DNA of 64,000 nucleotides from Xanthomonas sp. Leaf148 (GCF_001423585.1 NZ_LMOP01000009.1:235496-299495), one strand, 5' to 3'; positions 45,522-55,743 are shown, counted from the stretch's first letter. Program-made: numbers and translations. Notes: generated by a model not told the origin, from the sequence alone.

Positions 45522-47576
45522 ATGAGCATGTCTACGATCGATACAACTGAAAAACGCGAGCGCGGTGACGCAGCGTTGTTCGATGCTGCGGTGCTGATCG
45601 CAGCGATGCGTGCGGCCTTTATCAAGCTGTCGCCACGGCATCTGCTGCGTAGCCCGGTGATGGCGGTAGTGATGGGCGGCACGCTGCTGGCAGCGGTGAT
45701 CACCGCCAGCGGCTATGGCAATGCCGGTTTTGGCTGGGCAGTGACGGTGATCTTGTTTGTCACCGTGTTGTTCGGCAATTTTGCCGAAGCCATTGCCGAA
45801 GCGCGTGGCCGTGGGCAGGCGGCATCGTTGCGCCGTGCGCGCAAGGACCTGATCGCGCGTCGCGTCGAAACCGCATTGGGTGGGCGCGAAACCCGCGTGC
45901 CGGCGGCCGAGCTGCGTCCAGGCGATTACGTGATGGTGTCCGAAGGCGAATTCGTCCCGGCCGATGGCGAGATCGTGCGCGGCCTTGCCACCATCAACGA
46001 AGCGGCGGTGACCGGCGAATCGGCACCGGTGCTGCGCGAAGCCGGCACCGATCGCAGTGGCGTAATCGGCGGCACACGGGTGCTGTCCGACGAGATCGTA
46101 TTCAAGGTCACGGCCGAACCCGGCCACAGCTTTCTGGATCGCATGATCGCGCTGGTGGAAGGCGCCAATCGGCAGAAGACGCCGAATGAAATCGCGCTGA
46201 CGTTGTTGCTGGCCGCAATGACGCTGACCTTCCTGATCGTGGTGGCGTCGTTGCCGGCGATCGCGGGCTTTGTCGGTGTCACGCTGGACCCGCTGCTGCT
46301 GATCGCATTGCTGGTGTGCCTGATCCCGACCACCATCGGCGGCCTGTTGCCGGCGATCGGCATTGCCGGCATGAATCGCGCGTTGTCGGCCAATGTGCTG
46401 GCTAAATCCGGCAAGGCGGTGGAAGTGGCTGGCGACGTGGATGTGCTGCTGCTCGACAAGACCGGCACCATCACCTACGGCGACCGCCAGGCCACCGCAT
46501 TTCATCCGTTGGCCGGTATCGACCGTGCGCAGTTGCGCGATGCCGCGATGCTGGCCTCGCTGGCCGACCCCACGCCGGAGGGCAAGTCCATCGTCAAGCT
46601 CGCGCGCCAACAAGGTGCCGTGGCTGTCGAACCGGAAGCCGCGCATTTCATCGCTTTCACCGCGCAAACGCGCATGTCGGGTGTCGATCTGGCTGGTCGC
46701 GCGATTCGTAAAGGTGCCGGCGATGCCATCGTGGCGTATGTGCAGGCACAGGGCGCCACGGTGTCGCCGGAGTTGAACGGGCGTATCGAAGAAGTGGCAC
46801 GCGGCGGCGCCACACCGCTGGTGGTCGCCGAAGGCCGGCATGTGCTCGGTGTGGTCGAATTGAGCGACGTGGTCAAGCAGGGCATCAAGGAAAAGTTTGC
46901 GCAGTTGCGTGCGATGGGCATCAAGACGGTGATGATCACCGGCGACAACCCGCTCACCGCTGCCGCCATTGCCGCAGAAGCTGGCGTGGACGATTACATC
47001 GCGCAAGCGCGCCCGGAAGACAAGCTGGCACGCATCCGCGCCGAGCAAGCAGGCGGGCGGCTAGTTGCAATGGTGGGCGACGGCACCAACGATGCTCCAG
47101 CGCTGGCGCAAGCCGACGTGGGCCTGGCGATGAACTCTGGCACGCAGGCGGCCAAGGAAGCCGGCAACATGGTCGATCTGGATTCGGATCCGGCCAAGCT
47201 GTTGGCGGTGGTCGAAGTGGGCAAGCAGCAGTTGATCACGCGCGGTGCGTTGACCACCTTCTCGTTGGCCAACGACGTGTCGAAGTATTTCGCGATTTTG
47301 CCGGCGTTGTTTGCGGCAGCGATTCCCTCAATGGCCGCACTCAACGTGATGCAGCTGTCCAGCCCGCGGCATGCCGTGCTGGCGGCGCTGATCTTCAATG
47401 CGCTGATCATTCCGGCGTTGATTCCGCTGGCCTTGCGTGGCGTGCGGTTTCGTCCGTCCAGCGCCACCGCCTTGTTGCGCCGGAACATGCTGATCTACGG
47501 GCTGGGCGGCATCGTGCTGCCGTTTGCCGCCATCAAACTGATCGATCTGGCGCTTGTCGCCGCCCTGGGTGCCTGA
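45522..47576 (+). CDS. kdpB: K+-transporting P-type ATPase subunit B
   Basis: A 684-aa P-type ATPase that powers K+ uptake. Motifs in order: actuator TGESAPV (TGES, about 164), the phosphorylation site DKTGTITYG (Asp about 312), KGAGDAI for nucleotide binding, [10 protein letters not shown], and the hinge [12 protein letters not shown]. Membrane helices lie at about 45-85, 215-260 and 580-680. Full length with all catalytic residues. It is 3 bp upstream of kdpC. Confidence 0.98.
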   Translation: MSMSTIDTTEKRERGDAALFDAAVLIAAMRAAFIKLSPRHLLRSPVMAVVMGGTLLAAVITASGYGNAGFGWAVTVILFVTVLFGNFAEAIAEARGRGQAASLRRARKDLIARRVETALGGRETRVPAAELRPGDYVMVSEGEFVPADGEIVRGLATINEAAVTGESAPVLREAGTDRSGVIGGTRVLSDEIVFKVTAEPGHSFLDRMIALVEGANRQKTPNEIALTLLLAAMTLTFLIVVASLPAIAGFVGVTLDPLLLIALLVCLIPTTIGGLLPAIGIAGMNRALSANVLAKSGKAVEVAGDVDVLLLDKTGTITYGDRQATAFHPLAGIDRAQLRDAAMLASLADPTPEGKSIVKLARQQGAVAVEPEAAHFIAFTAQTRMSGVDLAGRAIRKGAGDAIVAYVQAQGATVSPELNGRIEEVARGGATPLVVAEGRHVLGVVELSDVVKQGIKEKFAQLRAMGIKTVMITGDNPLTAAAIAAEAGVDDYIAQARPEDKLARIRAEQAGGRLVAMVGDGTNDAPALAQADVGLAMNSGTQAAKEAGNMVDLDSDPAKLLAVVEVGKQQLITRGALTTFSLANDVSKYFAILPALFAAAIPSMAALNVMQLSSPRHAVLAALIFNALIIPALIPLALRGVRFRPSSATALLRRNMLIYGLGGIVLPFAAIKLIDLALVAALGA

Positions 47577-47579
47577 GCC

Positions 47580-48233
47580 ATGACCACGTCTTCCGCCAAT
47601 CATTATTCCACTGCGTTGCCGTTGCGCGACGACGGTGCATTACGCGCCTCGGTGATCCTCGCGCTGTTCATCCTGTTCGGCTTGGGCCTGGCGTATTCGC
47701 TGATCGCCACCGGCATCACTGGCGCGTTGTTTCCGGCCCAGGCGCACGGCTCGTTGCTGCGCCAGGACACGCGCGTGGTCGGCTCGGCCTTGGTCGCGCA
47801 GCCATTCACTGCTGCGCGCTATTTCCAGCCGCGTCCATCGGCCGCCAAGTACGACCTCACTGCGGCGGCCGGTAGCAATCAGGCGCGCTCCAATCCTGAC
47901 CTGCAGGCACGTATCGCCGCCACGCGCACGGAGGTCGCCGCACGCGACGGGATTGCACCGGATGCGGTTCCGAGCGAGTTGTTGACCCAATCCGGCAGCG
48001 GCCTGGACCCGCATCTGAGCCCGGCGGGCGCGCAGGTGCAGGTACGCCGCGTCGCCGCCGCACGCGGCTGGCCAGAGCAACGCGTCGCCGCACTGCTGCA
48101 AAGCGCCACCGAAGCGCCACAGTTCGGTCTGCTTGGCCAGCCACGGGTGAATGTGCTGGCGTTGAATCTTGCGTTGGATCAGGCTGGGAATGGAGAAACG
48201 GGAATAGAGAATGGGGTGAAGCAAAAGCGCTAA
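47580..48233 (+). CDS. kdpC: K+-transporting ATPase subunit C with repeat-encoded tail
   Basis: A 217-aa subunit with one N-terminal helix (SVILALFILFGLGLAYSLI) and a periplasmic domain including RYFQPRPSA, SGSGLDPHLSPAGA and LGQPRVNVLALNLALDQ. The family normally ends just after NLALD. Here about 17 more residues (AGNGETGIENGVKQKR) are encoded by the left arm of heptamer element H4, so the stop codon was displaced by repeat DNA. The tail is short, polar and probably harmless. KdpC stabilises KdpB and increases its ATP affinity. Confidence 0.95.
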   Translation: MTTSSANHYSTALPLRDDGALRASVILALFILFGLGLAYSLIATGITGALFPAQAHGSLLRQDTRVVGSALVAQPFTAARYFQPRPSAAKYDLTAAAGSNQARSNPDLQARIAATRTEVAARDGIAPDAVPSELLTQSGSGLDPHLSPAGAQVQVRRVAAARGWPEQRVAALLQSATEAPQFGLLGQPRVNVLALNLALDQAGNGETGIENGVKQKR

Positions 48234-48309
48234 GCGCATCAGGCCACTGTAGGCTTTGCGATTCCCGATTCCCGATTCCCGATTCCCGATTCCCGATTCC
48301 CCATTCCCG
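48186..48309 (+). repeat. Inverted heptamer-array element H4 between kdpC and kdpD
   Basis: The left arm (48186-48216, GGGAATGGAGAAACGGGAAT type) lies inside the kdpC end. The right arm (48258-48309) is six ATTCCCG units plus two variants, running up to the kdpD start codon. The loop begins TGAAG and the right arm begins TTTGCGATTC, as in H2. Confidence 0.9.
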
Positions 48310-50970
48310 ATGATTGACGCCCGCACCCAACAAGCCGACGCGCTGATCGGCGAACTGCAACGCGAACACGGCGGGCGCCTGACGGTGTTTTTGGGCGCGG
48401 CACCCGGCGTGGGCAAGACCTACGCCATGCTGTCGCGGGCGCGCGAGCGCTTGCGGCAGGGTATGGACGTAGTGGCCGGCATTGTGGAGACCCACGGGCG
48501 TAGCGAAACCGCTGCGTTGCTGGACGGTTTGCCGCTGCTGCCGCGCACACGCGTGAGCTACCAGGGCCGCACGCTGGAAGAACTCGATCTGGATGCGCTG
48601 CTGGCGCGCAAACCGCGCCTGGCTCTGATCGACGAGCTGGCCCATCGCAACGTGCCCGGCAGCCGTCACGAGCGGCGATGGCAGGACATCGTCGAACTGC
48701 TCGATGCCGGCATCGATGTCTACACCACGGTCAACATCCAGCATCTGGAAAGCCTCAACGACATCGTGCTGCGCATCACTGGCGTGCGCGTGTCCGAAAC
48801 GGTGCCGGACGCGGTGTTCGATCGTCTGCGCGACATCGTGCTGGTGGATCTGCCGCCACGCGAACTGATCGAGCGCCTGCAGCAGGGCAAGGTCTATCTG
48901 CCCGAACAGGCGACGCAGGCCTTGCAGGCGTTTTTTTCGCCATCCAATTTGACCGCGCTGCGCGAACTGGCGATGCAGACCGCCGCCGACCGCGTCGACA
49001 GCGATCTGCGCGATACCCAGGCCGCGCGTGGGTTGCCCGGTACCGCCGCACTGCGCCGCCGTGTGGTGGTGGCCATCGATGGGCGTGGCAGCTCGGAGTA
49101 TCTGGTGCGGGTGGCGCGGCGATTGTCCGAACGCCGCGATGCACCGTGGACGGTGGTGACCGTGCAAACGCGCACCGTGGCCGATGCCGGCTGGCAGTTG
49201 GAGATCGACCGCGCCTTCGCACTGACGCGTCGCCTGGGTGGCGACACCGCGTTGCTGCATGGCGCCAATGTCGCCGAGGCCTTGCTGGATTTCGCATCGC
49301 AAAACGGCGTGTCGACCCTGGTGCTCGGGCGTACCCGCGAGCGCCCATTGGCGCGCATGTTCAACCGCACCTTGACCCAGCAATTGCTGCAACGTGGCGC
49401 GCATTACGAACTGGTCATCGTCAGCTCCGCCGATGCGCGTGCACGCGCGCGTCAGCGCTGGCGCAATCCACGCCATTGGCTGCAAGGCTACGACCTGGCC
49501 TTCGCCGCCATCGCCGCCGCCGGTGCGGTGGCTGTGGCGTGGCTGTTGCAGCGCTGGACCGATATCGACGATCTGTCGATGGTGTTTATCGTCGCTGTGG
49601 TGCTGGTCGCGTCGCGCACCCGCATGGCCGCTGCGGTGATCGCGGCATTGCTGAGTTTTGTCGCCTACAACTTCTTCTTCATCGAACCGCGCTTCACCTT
49701 GCACATCAGTGCGCGTCAGGGCGTGGTGACGGTGTGTCTGTTCCTGATTGCCGCACTGGTCGCCGGGCGCCTGGCCTCGCGGCTGCGTAGCCAGGTGTTG
49801 GCGCTGCGTGCGGCCAATGCGCATGCCAACGCGCTGCAGGCGCTGGGCCGCCAGCTCAGCACGGCCGCCGATCTCGGCCAGGTGTTGGAAGCCGGCCGCC
49901 GTGCATTGACCACCGCACTGGATGCCGAGGTCTGGCTGCGCCTGGAGCAACGCGAAAGCGATGCACCGGCCAGCTTCGGCGCACTCGACCGCAGCGCGGC
50001 GGAGTGGACGCAGCGGCATGGGCAACCTGCGGGCCGCTTCACCGATACGCTGGCCGGTGCGCAATGGTGGTGCCTGCCGGTACGCCACGAGCGCGGCAGC
50101 CTGGGTGTGGCGGCGCTGCGCTTCCGGCAGGCCTTGCAGCGTCCTGGCCTGGAGCAACGTCGGCTGGCCGAAGCGATGGTGGACGACATCGGCCAGGCCG
50201 CGCTGCGCACGCGGCTGGTCGCCGATCTGGAAGGCGCACGCGTGAGCGGCGAAACCGAACGCCTGCGCTCGGCATTGCTGTCGTCGGTCTCGCACGACCT
50301 GCGCTCGCCGCTGGCCTCGATGATCGGCTCGGCCAGCAGCCTGGCCAGTTATGGCGATGCAATGGATGCGCAGGATCGCCATGCCTTGCTCGACACCATC
50401 CAGCTCGAAGGCGAGCGGCTGGATCGCTATATCCAGAACCTGCTCGACATGACCAAGCTCGGCCACACCGGGCTGACCTTGAATCGCGACTGGATCGGCG
50501 TGGACGAGTTGATCGGCTCGGCCACACGCCGCCTGCAGCGCTACCAACCGGATGTGCGCCTACAACTGGACCTGGCCGCCGACCTTCCGGCGATCTGGGT
50601 GCACCCGGCGCTGGTGGAACAGGCCATCTTCAACGTGCTGGAGAATGCAGCGAAGTTTTCGCCACCCGGCATGGCCGTTACCGTGCAGGCGCAGCTGCGT
50701 AGCGGCGCCTTGCAGATCGATATTGGCGACCAGGGGCCGGGCATTCCCGAAGACGAGCGCGCGCGCATCTTCGACATGTTTTACAGCGTCGAACGCGGCG
50801 ACCGCGGCCGTCACGGCACCGGCCTGGGGCTGACCATCTGCCAGGGCATGATCGGCGCGCACGGTGGCAGCGTCGAGGCGTTGGCCGGCGCGCATGGTCA
50901 CGGCACCACGATCCGCATTACGCTGCCGCTGCTCGTTCCTGCCGCGCCACCTCGCCCCGATGCCGACTGA
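48310..50970 (+). CDS. kdpD: Osmosensitive K+ sensor histidine kinase KdpD
   Basis: An 886-aa membrane sensor kinase/phosphatase controlling kdp expression. Domains: N-terminal KdpD with Walker A GAAPGVGKT (about 30-38), a USP-like domain (about 250-375), the DUF4118 four-helix membrane module (about 395-500), a GAF-like part, HisKA with SSVSHDLRSPLASM (His about 662), and HATPase_c with DQGPGIP and GTGLGLTICQ. The start at 48310 (MIDARTQQ) is chosen; the upstream in-frame ATG at 48256 would add repeat-encoded FPIPDSRFPIPDS. It overlaps kdpE by 11 bp. Confidence 0.95.
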   Translation: MIDARTQQADALIGELQREHGGRLTVFLGAAPGVGKTYAMLSRARERLRQGMDVVAGIVETHGRSETAALLDGLPLLPRTRVSYQGRTLEELDLDALLARKPRLALIDELAHRNVPGSRHERRWQDIVELLDAGIDVYTTVNIQHLESLNDIVLRITGVRVSETVPDAVFDRLRDIVLVDLPPRELIERLQQGKVYLPEQATQALQAFFSPSNLTALRELAMQTAADRVDSDLRDTQAARGLPGTAALRRRVVVAIDGRGSSEYLVRVARRLSERRDAPWTVVTVQTRTVADAGWQLEIDRAFALTRRLGGDTALLHGANVAEALLDFASQNGVSTLVLGRTRERPLARMFNRTLTQQLLQRGAHYELVIVSSADARARARQRWRNPRHWLQGYDLAFAAIAAAGAVAVAWLLQRWTDIDDLSMVFIVAVVLVASRTRMAAAVIAALLSFVAYNFFFIEPRFTLHISARQGVVTVCLFLIAALVAGRLASRLRSQVLALRAANAHANALQALGRQLSTAADLGQVLEAGRRALTTALDAEVWLRLEQRESDAPASFGALDRSAAEWTQRHGQPAGRFTDTLAGAQWWCLPVRHERGSLGVAALRFRQALQRPGLEQRRLAEAMVDDIGQAALRTRLVADLEGARVSGETERLRSALLSSVSHDLRSPLASMIGSASSLASYGDAMDAQDRHALLDTIQLEGERLDRYIQNLLDMTKLGHTGLTLNRDWIGVDELIGSATRRLQRYQPDVRLQLDLAADLPAIWVHPALVEQAIFNVLENAAKFSPPGMAVTVQAQLRSGALQIDIGDQGPGIPEDERARIFDMFYSVERGDRGRHGTGLGLTICQGMIGAHGGSVEALAGAHGHGTTIRITLPLLVPAAPPRPDAD

Positions 50971-51676
50971 TACCACTGCCATCCCGCCCGCCCGCGTGCT
51001 GATCGTCGACGACGAGCCGCAAATCCGTCGTTTTCTCGATATCAGCCTGCGCGCGCAGGGCTACCGCGTGCTGCAGGCCGGCACCGGCGAAGAGGGGCTT
51101 GCACTGCTGGCCGGGCAGGGTGCCGAACTGGTGGTGCTGGATATCGGCCTGCCCGACCGCGATGGCCATGAAGTGCTGCGCGAGATCCGCCAGTGGTCCA
51201 ACGTGCCGGTGATCATGCTCACCGTGCGCGCCGGCGAAACCGAAAAGGTCGCCGCACTGGATGCCGGCGCCAACGACTACGTCACCAAACCGTTCGGCGT
51301 GCAGGAACTGATGGCGCGCATCCGCTCGCTGTTGCGTCAGGCCGGTGCCGGCAACACGGTGGAAGAAAGCGTGTTCGACGATGGCCGCCTGCACATCCAT
51401 CTGGGCCTGCGCGAAGTCACCCTCAATGGCGAAGCCATCCCGTTGAGTCGCAAGGAATACGCCTTGCTCGCGCTGCTGCTGAAACATGCCGGCCGCGTGG
51501 TGACGCAACCGCAATTGCTGCGCGAAGTGTGGGGCCCTACGCACGAAGAGGACACCCACTACCTGCGCATCCTGGTTGGCAAGCTACGTCAGAAACTGCA
51601 CGACGACGCTGCCGACCCGCATTACATCGTCACCGAACCGGGCGTGGGGCTGCGCTTTATCGGTGTGACGCGTTGA
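50960..51676 (+). CDS. kdpE: Response regulator KdpE
   Basis: A 238-aa OmpR/PhoB-type regulator that activates kdp when phosphorylated by KdpD. The receiver domain has ILIVDDEP-like RVLIVDDEPQIRRF, LVVLDIGLPDRDG with the phospho-acceptor Asp at about 59, and Lys in VTKPFG. The winged-helix domain (about 140-235) has LSRKEYALLALLL and THYLRILVGKLRQKL. The start overlaps the end of kdpD, so the two are coupled. Full length. Confidence 0.97.
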   Translation: MPTDTTAIPPARVLIVDDEPQIRRFLDISLRAQGYRVLQAGTGEEGLALLAGQGAELVVLDIGLPDRDGHEVLREIRQWSNVPVIMLTVRAGETEKVAALDAGANDYVTKPFGVQELMARIRSLLRQAGAGNTVEESVFDDGRLHIHLGLREVTLNGEAIPLSRKEYALLALLLKHAGRVVTQPQLLREVWGPTHEEDTHYLRILVGKLRQKLHDDAADPHYIVTEPGVGLRFIGVTR

Positions 51677-51689
51677 AGCAATACCCGCA

Positions 51690-53075
51690 CTAGGCCGGCG
51701 GCAGTACCTTGCCCGGATTCAAGATCCCATCCGGGTCCAGCGCGGCCTTGATCGCGCGCATCGCTGCCAGCGTGGGTGCGCTGAAGGCCTGGGTCATGAA
51801 ATCGCGCTTGGCCACGCCAATACCGTGCTCGCCGGAGAGCGTGCCTTCCAGCGACAGCACCAGTGCGAAGACGCGCGGTAATGCCGCATGCGCGCGCGCG
51901 TTCTCATCGGCATCGTCCGGGTCGTACATGATGTTGACGTGCAGGTTGCCGTTGCCGGCATGGCCGAAGGCGACGATCGGCAGCGCGAATTCCGCCGCCA
52001 GCGCTTCCACGCCTGCAACCAGCTCCGGGATGCGCGACACCGGCACCACCACGTCTTCGTTGATCTTGCCGGGCTTGATGGTGCGCAATGCGGGCGACAA
52101 CGCACGGCGTGCCGCCCACAGTTTGTCGCGCGCGCTGCCATCGGCGGCGATGTCCAGGCTGAGCACGCCATCGCCATCGGCGGCATCGTGCAAGGCCTGC
52201 AATGCGTAAGGCAGCGTGTCGTGATCGCCATCGGCTTCGATCAACAACATCGCGCCAGCCTCGGGCACGTCGCTGCCATTGCGGCGCAGTAACGCGATCG
52301 CACTGGCATCCATGAATTCCAGCATGGTCGGCGTGGTGGGTTGCGCCATCAGCCGCGACACCGCGGCCGCAGCGCTGGCGGCATCGCGGTACAACGCGCG
52401 CAGCCCGGCTTGCGCAACTGCGCGCGGGGTCAGCTTCAAGGTCGCTTCGACGATGATCGCCAGTGTGCCTTCGCTGCCAACCAGTAAATGGGTGAGGTCG
52501 TAGCCGGTGGAATTTTTGGTGTACGCACCGCCGCAGCGAATGACATCGCCGGTGCCGGTCACCGCCACCAGACCGAGCACGTTGTCGCGGGTGGCGCCGT
52601 ATTTCACCGCGCGGGGACCACCGGCGTTGGTGGATAGATTTCCGCCGATGCTGCAGATTTCCGCGCTGGACGGATCCGGCGGCCAGAACAAACCATGCGG
52701 CTGCAAGGCTTGCTGCAGATCGCCATTGAGCACGCCCGGCTGCACCACGGCGCAGCGGTCTTCCGGGCGCAATGCCACGATGCGATTCATGCGCGCCATC
52801 GATATCACCACGCCTCCGGAAAACGGGACCGCCGCGCCGGTGGTGCCGGTGCCCGCGCCGCGCGCCACGATCGGCACGCCATGCCCGCGGCATGCCTGCA
52901 CGATCGCCACCACGTCGTCGGTATCGCGCGGCAGCGCCACTGCAGCGGGCAATGCCCAGCGACGCGAATCGTCTTCGCCATAACGGCGGCGCGCATCGTC
53001 GGCAGTCAACCAGCCATCGGATCCAAGCTGCGCGGCCAACAGCTCGGCTAGCGCGGTGGGAAGTACATCGGTCAT
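51690..53075 (-). CDS. FAD-linked oxidase, D-lactate dehydrogenase/GlcD-like
   Basis: A 461-aa flavoenzyme of the GlcD/D-lactate dehydrogenase (FAD_binding_4 plus C-terminal) family oxidising a 2-hydroxy acid. The FAD/PP-loop domain includes VPIVARGAGTGTTGAAVPF and GGNLSTNAGGPRAVKYG, then TKNSTGYDLTHLLVGSEGTL. The C-terminal cap has AFGHAGNGNLHVNIMYDP and SGEHGIGVAKRDF. The start MTDVLPTAL at 53075 is inferred from the family N-terminus; a longer frame to 53342 is basic and unlikely. It overlaps the YdjM-like gene as ATGA. The exact substrate (D-lactate, glycolate or another 2-hydroxy acid) is open. Confidence 0.9.
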   Translation of the reverse strand: MTDVLPTALAELLAAQLGSDGWLTADDARRRYGEDDSRRWALPAAVALPRDTDDVVAIVQACRGHGVPIVARGAGTGTTGAAVPFSGGVVISMARMNRIVALRPEDRCAVVQPGVLNGDLQQALQPHGLFWPPDPSSAEICSIGGNLSTNAGGPRAVKYGATRDNVLGLVAVTGTGDVIRCGGAYTKNSTGYDLTHLLVGSEGTLAIIVEATLKLTPRAVAQAGLRALYRDAASAAAAVSRLMAQPTTPTMLEFMDASAIALLRRNGSDVPEAGAMLLIEADGDHDTLPYALQALHDAADGDGVLSLDIAADGSARDKLWAARRALSPALRTIKPGKINEDVVVPVSRIPELVAGVEALAAEFALPIVAFGHAGNGNLHVNIMYDPDDADENARAHAALPRVFALVLSLEGTLSGEHGIGVAKRDFMTQAFSAPTLAAMRAIKAALDPDGILNPGKVLPPA

Positions 53076-53611
53076 TGCGGGTGATCCTGTGGTGCCGCGC
53101 GCTGGATACATCTGAATCCCAGCGCTGCGACGGTGAGCGGCAGCCAGACCCAACGCAGCTCGGAGAGCAGCGTGTTCAAGCCGCGCGCATTGAAAAACCC
53201 GTTGGCGAACGGCGAGACGCGAATCGGCCGCCACGGCGCGAACCAGCGCGTTTCGCTCCACGGCCAGGCCAACGCCACGCCGAGCCCGCCGGAGGTCATC
53301 GCATCCAGAATCGGGTGCGATGCGGTGCAGACAAACAGCCACACCGCTGCCTGCACGACATCCGCACGCAGGCTGCGATGTGCCACCGCGCCTAGCACTG
53401 CGATGACGCTGGCGAACAATAACGAATGGCTGGCACCGCGGTGACCAAACGCATCGGCATACGGAACGTGCAACGCAAACGCCAGCACATCCGCATCGGG
53501 CAGCATCGCCGCCACGATGCCGGCACCGAGCAAACGCGGCGAAATGCGTCCGCGTTCACTGGCATACCAAAGTGCCAGCGGCACTGCGGCGTGGGTCATG
53601 ATGGTTGGCAT
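53072..53611 (-). CDS. YdjM/DUF457-type membrane-bound metal-dependent hydrolase
   Basis: A 179-aa inner-membrane protein with about four helices. Family markers are His/Asp-rich: MTHAAVPLAL, MLPDADVLAF, GHRGASHSLLFA and ASHPILDAMTSGG, which would bind a metal. YdjM is an SOS-induced relative in E. coli; no LexA box was noticed here. The start may be at 53611 or at the internal ATG 53599. It overlaps the FAD oxidase by ATGA, so the two are co-translated for unclear reasons. Biochemical function unknown. Confidence 0.8.
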   Translation of the reverse strand: MPTIMTHAAVPLALWYASERGRISPRLLGAGIVAAMLPDADVLAFALHVPYADAFGHRGASHSLLFASVIAVLGAVAHRSLRADVVQAAVWLFVCTASHPILDAMTSGGLGVALAWPWSETRWFAPWRPIRVSPFANGFFNARGLNTLLSELRWVWLPLTVAALGFRCIQRAAPQDHPQ

Positions 53612-53640
53612 CGAACGTCGTTAGTCGCGCTTCTGAAGCA

Positions 53641-54009
53641 TCAGCAATCGTCGGCGCGGAAGGCGTCGCGGATCCAGTGCAGCACCGGCGGTTCGCCGCT
53701 GGCTTCGACTACGTCGAAGCGACATGGCAGCGCTGCCAGTGCAGGGTGAGAGACAAGAAACAACTGCGCCGCCAGTACCAGCTTGCGGCGTTTGCGCACA
53801 TCCACCGAAGCCGCGCCGCCGCCGAAGCGGGCGTCACGGCGGTAACGCACTTCGACAAACACCAGCGCCGGTCCGTCGCGCATCACCAGATCCAGTTCGC
53901 CGCCGCGGTAGTTGGCATTGCTCACCACCAGGCGCAAGCCGGCCTGCTCCAGCATCACGCGTGCGGCTACTTCCACTGCCGCACCGCGTTGCTGGCGCGC
54001 TGCCGGCAT
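53641..54009 (-). CDS. yraN: YraN (UPF0102) endonuclease-fold protein
   Basis: A 122-aa protein of the YraN/UPF0102 family with a restriction-endonuclease-like fold. The signature [22 protein letters not shown] holds the Asp and Glu-x-Arg/Lys (E-V-R) positions of the PD-(D/E)xK-type core; [15 protein letters not shown] is the usual N-terminal helix. It lies 3 bp after lpoA, matching the conserved rsmI-lpoA-yraN neighbourhood of gammaproteobacteria. Cellular role is unproven. Confidence 0.92.
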   Translation of the reverse strand: MPAARQQRGAAVEVAARVMLEQAGLRLVVSNANYRGGELDLVMRDGPALVFVEVRYRRDARFGGGAASVDVRKRRKLVLAAQLFLVSHPALAALPCRFDVVEASGEPPVLHWIRDAFRADDC

Positions 54010-54012
54010 GAC

Positions 54013-55743
54013 TTAGCGGCCGTCGGCGATCGGCACCGGGCGGCCACCGTTGAAGGTGGACCATGCCGGCGTGCGCAGCACATTGCCGAAGCCGTCCAGA
54101 TGCAAGGTGCCGGTGGCGCCGCGCAGGCCGCCGTCGGTGCCGGTGGCGAGCTTTTCCAGATATGCGCTGATCTTCCAGGCGTCGTAGCCGAACGCGAACA
54201 GACGTGCGGCCGGGCCGCGTGCGCTGGGCAGGGTGCTGGCGACCTGGCTGGCCGCCGGCAGGCCGGAGACGCCGAGTGCAGTCCAGGTTTCGCTGGGGTA
54301 GATGATGCCGTCCAGTGCCAGGTCGTCTTCGACCTTGCCGGTGCCGGCCACCAGCTGCGAGGTGCCTACGCGCGACTTGCCGGCAAACCCGCTCAAGGCC
54401 AGCTGCGGCGCCAGCGCACGCGCGGTGTTGCCGCGCACTGCCAGGAACACCGCATCGGCAGTGCCGTAGTTGCGCAGCTGCGCACCGATGTCGCCCGGTG
54501 CATCGGCCACGCTGATGCTGCCGGCGACCTTGCCGCCGCGCTCGGTGAAGCGGTCGCGGAAGGCCTTGATGGTGCGCTTGCCGTTGTCGTCGCCGGTGCC
54601 CACGATCAGCACGTTGCGGCGTTCGCGCGAGAGCAGGTATTCGGCGGCCATGATGCCGTCGTCTTCCGGTGCCAGCGAGAAGCCTGCGCTGCCAGCGGGC
54701 GGCGCCTTGTTGTCGGTGGGGCGGTTGAGCGCCAGCACCGGCACGGCGAGCTGGCCGCGTGCGAACAACGCGCTGACTTCGTCGCGACCCAGCGGGCCGA
54801 CCACGTAATCGACACCGGCGCCCACGGCTTTGTCGTAGGCGGCATTGGCACCGGCGGCGGTGCCGGCGGTGTCGAAGAACTGCACCTCCGGGCGGCGGCG
54901 GGTTTCGGCGTAGTAGCCAGCCAACAGCCCATCACGCACCGGCGCGGCGGCGGTGGCCAGATTGCCGGTGAGCGGCAGCAGCACTGCCAGTTTGACCGGC
55001 GGGCGGTAACCGTCGCGCTCGGCCGGCGGACGCTTGCTGGTGTCGAAGCCCCATTGCGCATCGCGATCGAATGCGCGCGGCAACGCCAGGCCGCGGCTGA
55101 TCAACGCGCGGCCGGCAAAGTTGTATAGCGGGTCGCCGGCCGGTAGCGCGGCGGTGCGGCCTTTGAGCGTGGCATCGTCCAGCGCCGCCAGCAGACGCAC
55201 GATGGCGCGCTGGTTGTCGCTGCGCGGCGTGCCGGTCAGGCTGGCATCGGCGCGTGCCCGGTCGGCAGCGGCGGCAAACAGGTCGCCGGTGGCTTCCAGT
55301 GCGGCGGCGCGTGCCACCAGCCAGCGCGTCTGCAGCGGCTGGGTCAGCCCCTGCGGGCTGTCGCCCAGCGCTTGCAGCGCCTGCTCGGCCTGCTTGTCGA
55401 TCACCGCCAGCTCGCCGGTGAGCAGCCCGAAGCGTGCGCGCTCTTCGCCGCTCAGATGGCGCGCGTTGACCTGCGCCAGCAGCGTACGTGCGCGGGCGTC
55501 ATCGCCAGCGTCGTGCCAGCCGAATGCGGCCGCGGCCAGCAGACGGCTGCGTTGCGCACCGCTGGCACCGGCGGCTTCGGCTTCCAGCTGCTGCGCGGCT
55601 TCGCGCGGCTTGCCCTGGTCCAGCAACGCCAGCGCCGCGCTCTGCGTCGGCGAGGCAGTCTGGGTGACGCTGCTGGTGGCGCAACCGGCCGCCAGCATGA
55701 CCAGCAACGACAGGGCGGAGATCCTTGCAACACGCTTGTTCAT
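54013..55743 (-). CDS. lpoA: LpoA, penicillin-binding-protein activator lipoprotein
   Basis: A 576-aa outer-membrane lipoprotein that stimulates PBP1A transpeptidation through the periplasm. The lipobox is LAAGC (Cys about residue 21). An N-terminal TPR-like helical domain (about 30-250) is followed by a periplasmic-binding-protein-like LppC domain from about 260, with LAVLLPLTGNLATAAAPVRD and DYVVGPLGRDEVSALF, LALNRPTD and YPSETWTALGVSGLP. The start at 55743 gives the signal peptide; the long upstream frame is noncoding. Divergent from rsmI, a conserved pairing. Confidence 0.93.
   Translation of the reverse strand: MNKRVARISALSLLVMLAAGCATSSVTQTASPTQSAALALLDQGKPREAAQQLEAEAAGASGAQRSRLLAAAAFGWHDAGDDARARTLLAQVNARHLSGEERARFGLLTGELAVIDKQAEQALQALGDSPQGLTQPLQTRWLVARAAALEATGDLFAAAADRARADASLTGTPRSDNQRAIVRLLAALDDATLKGRTAALPAGDPLYNFAGRALISRGLALPRAFDRDAQWGFDTSKRPPAERDGYRPPVKLAVLLPLTGNLATAAAPVRDGLLAGYYAETRRRPEVQFFDTAGTAAGANAAYDKAVGAGVDYVVGPLGRDEVSALFARGQLAVPVLALNRPTDNKAPPAGSAGFSLAPEDDGIMAAEYLLSRERRNVLIVGTGDDNGKRTIKAFRDRFTERGGKVAGSISVADAPGDIGAQLRNYGTADAVFLAVRGNTARALAPQLALSGFAGKSRVGTSQLVAGTGKVEDDLALDGIIYPSETWTALGVSGLPAASQVASTLPSARGPAARLFAFGYDAWKISAYLEKLATGTDGGLRGATGTLHLDGFGNVLRTPAWSTFNGGRPVPIADGR

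Noticed and set aside
45312..47048. 578-aa minus-strand frame opposite kdpB
   Set aside because: Antisense shadow; no motif, and kdpB on the plus strand has every P-type ATPase signature.
48256..48309. Upstream extension of kdpD
   Set aside because: The added 18 residues are translated ATTCCCG repeats; KdpD begins near MIDARTQQ.
47857..50547. 896-aa minus-strand frame opposite kdpC/kdpD
   Set aside because: Antisense of clear kdp genes; composition is repetitive Gln/Arg/Ala and it reads through the heptamer arrays.
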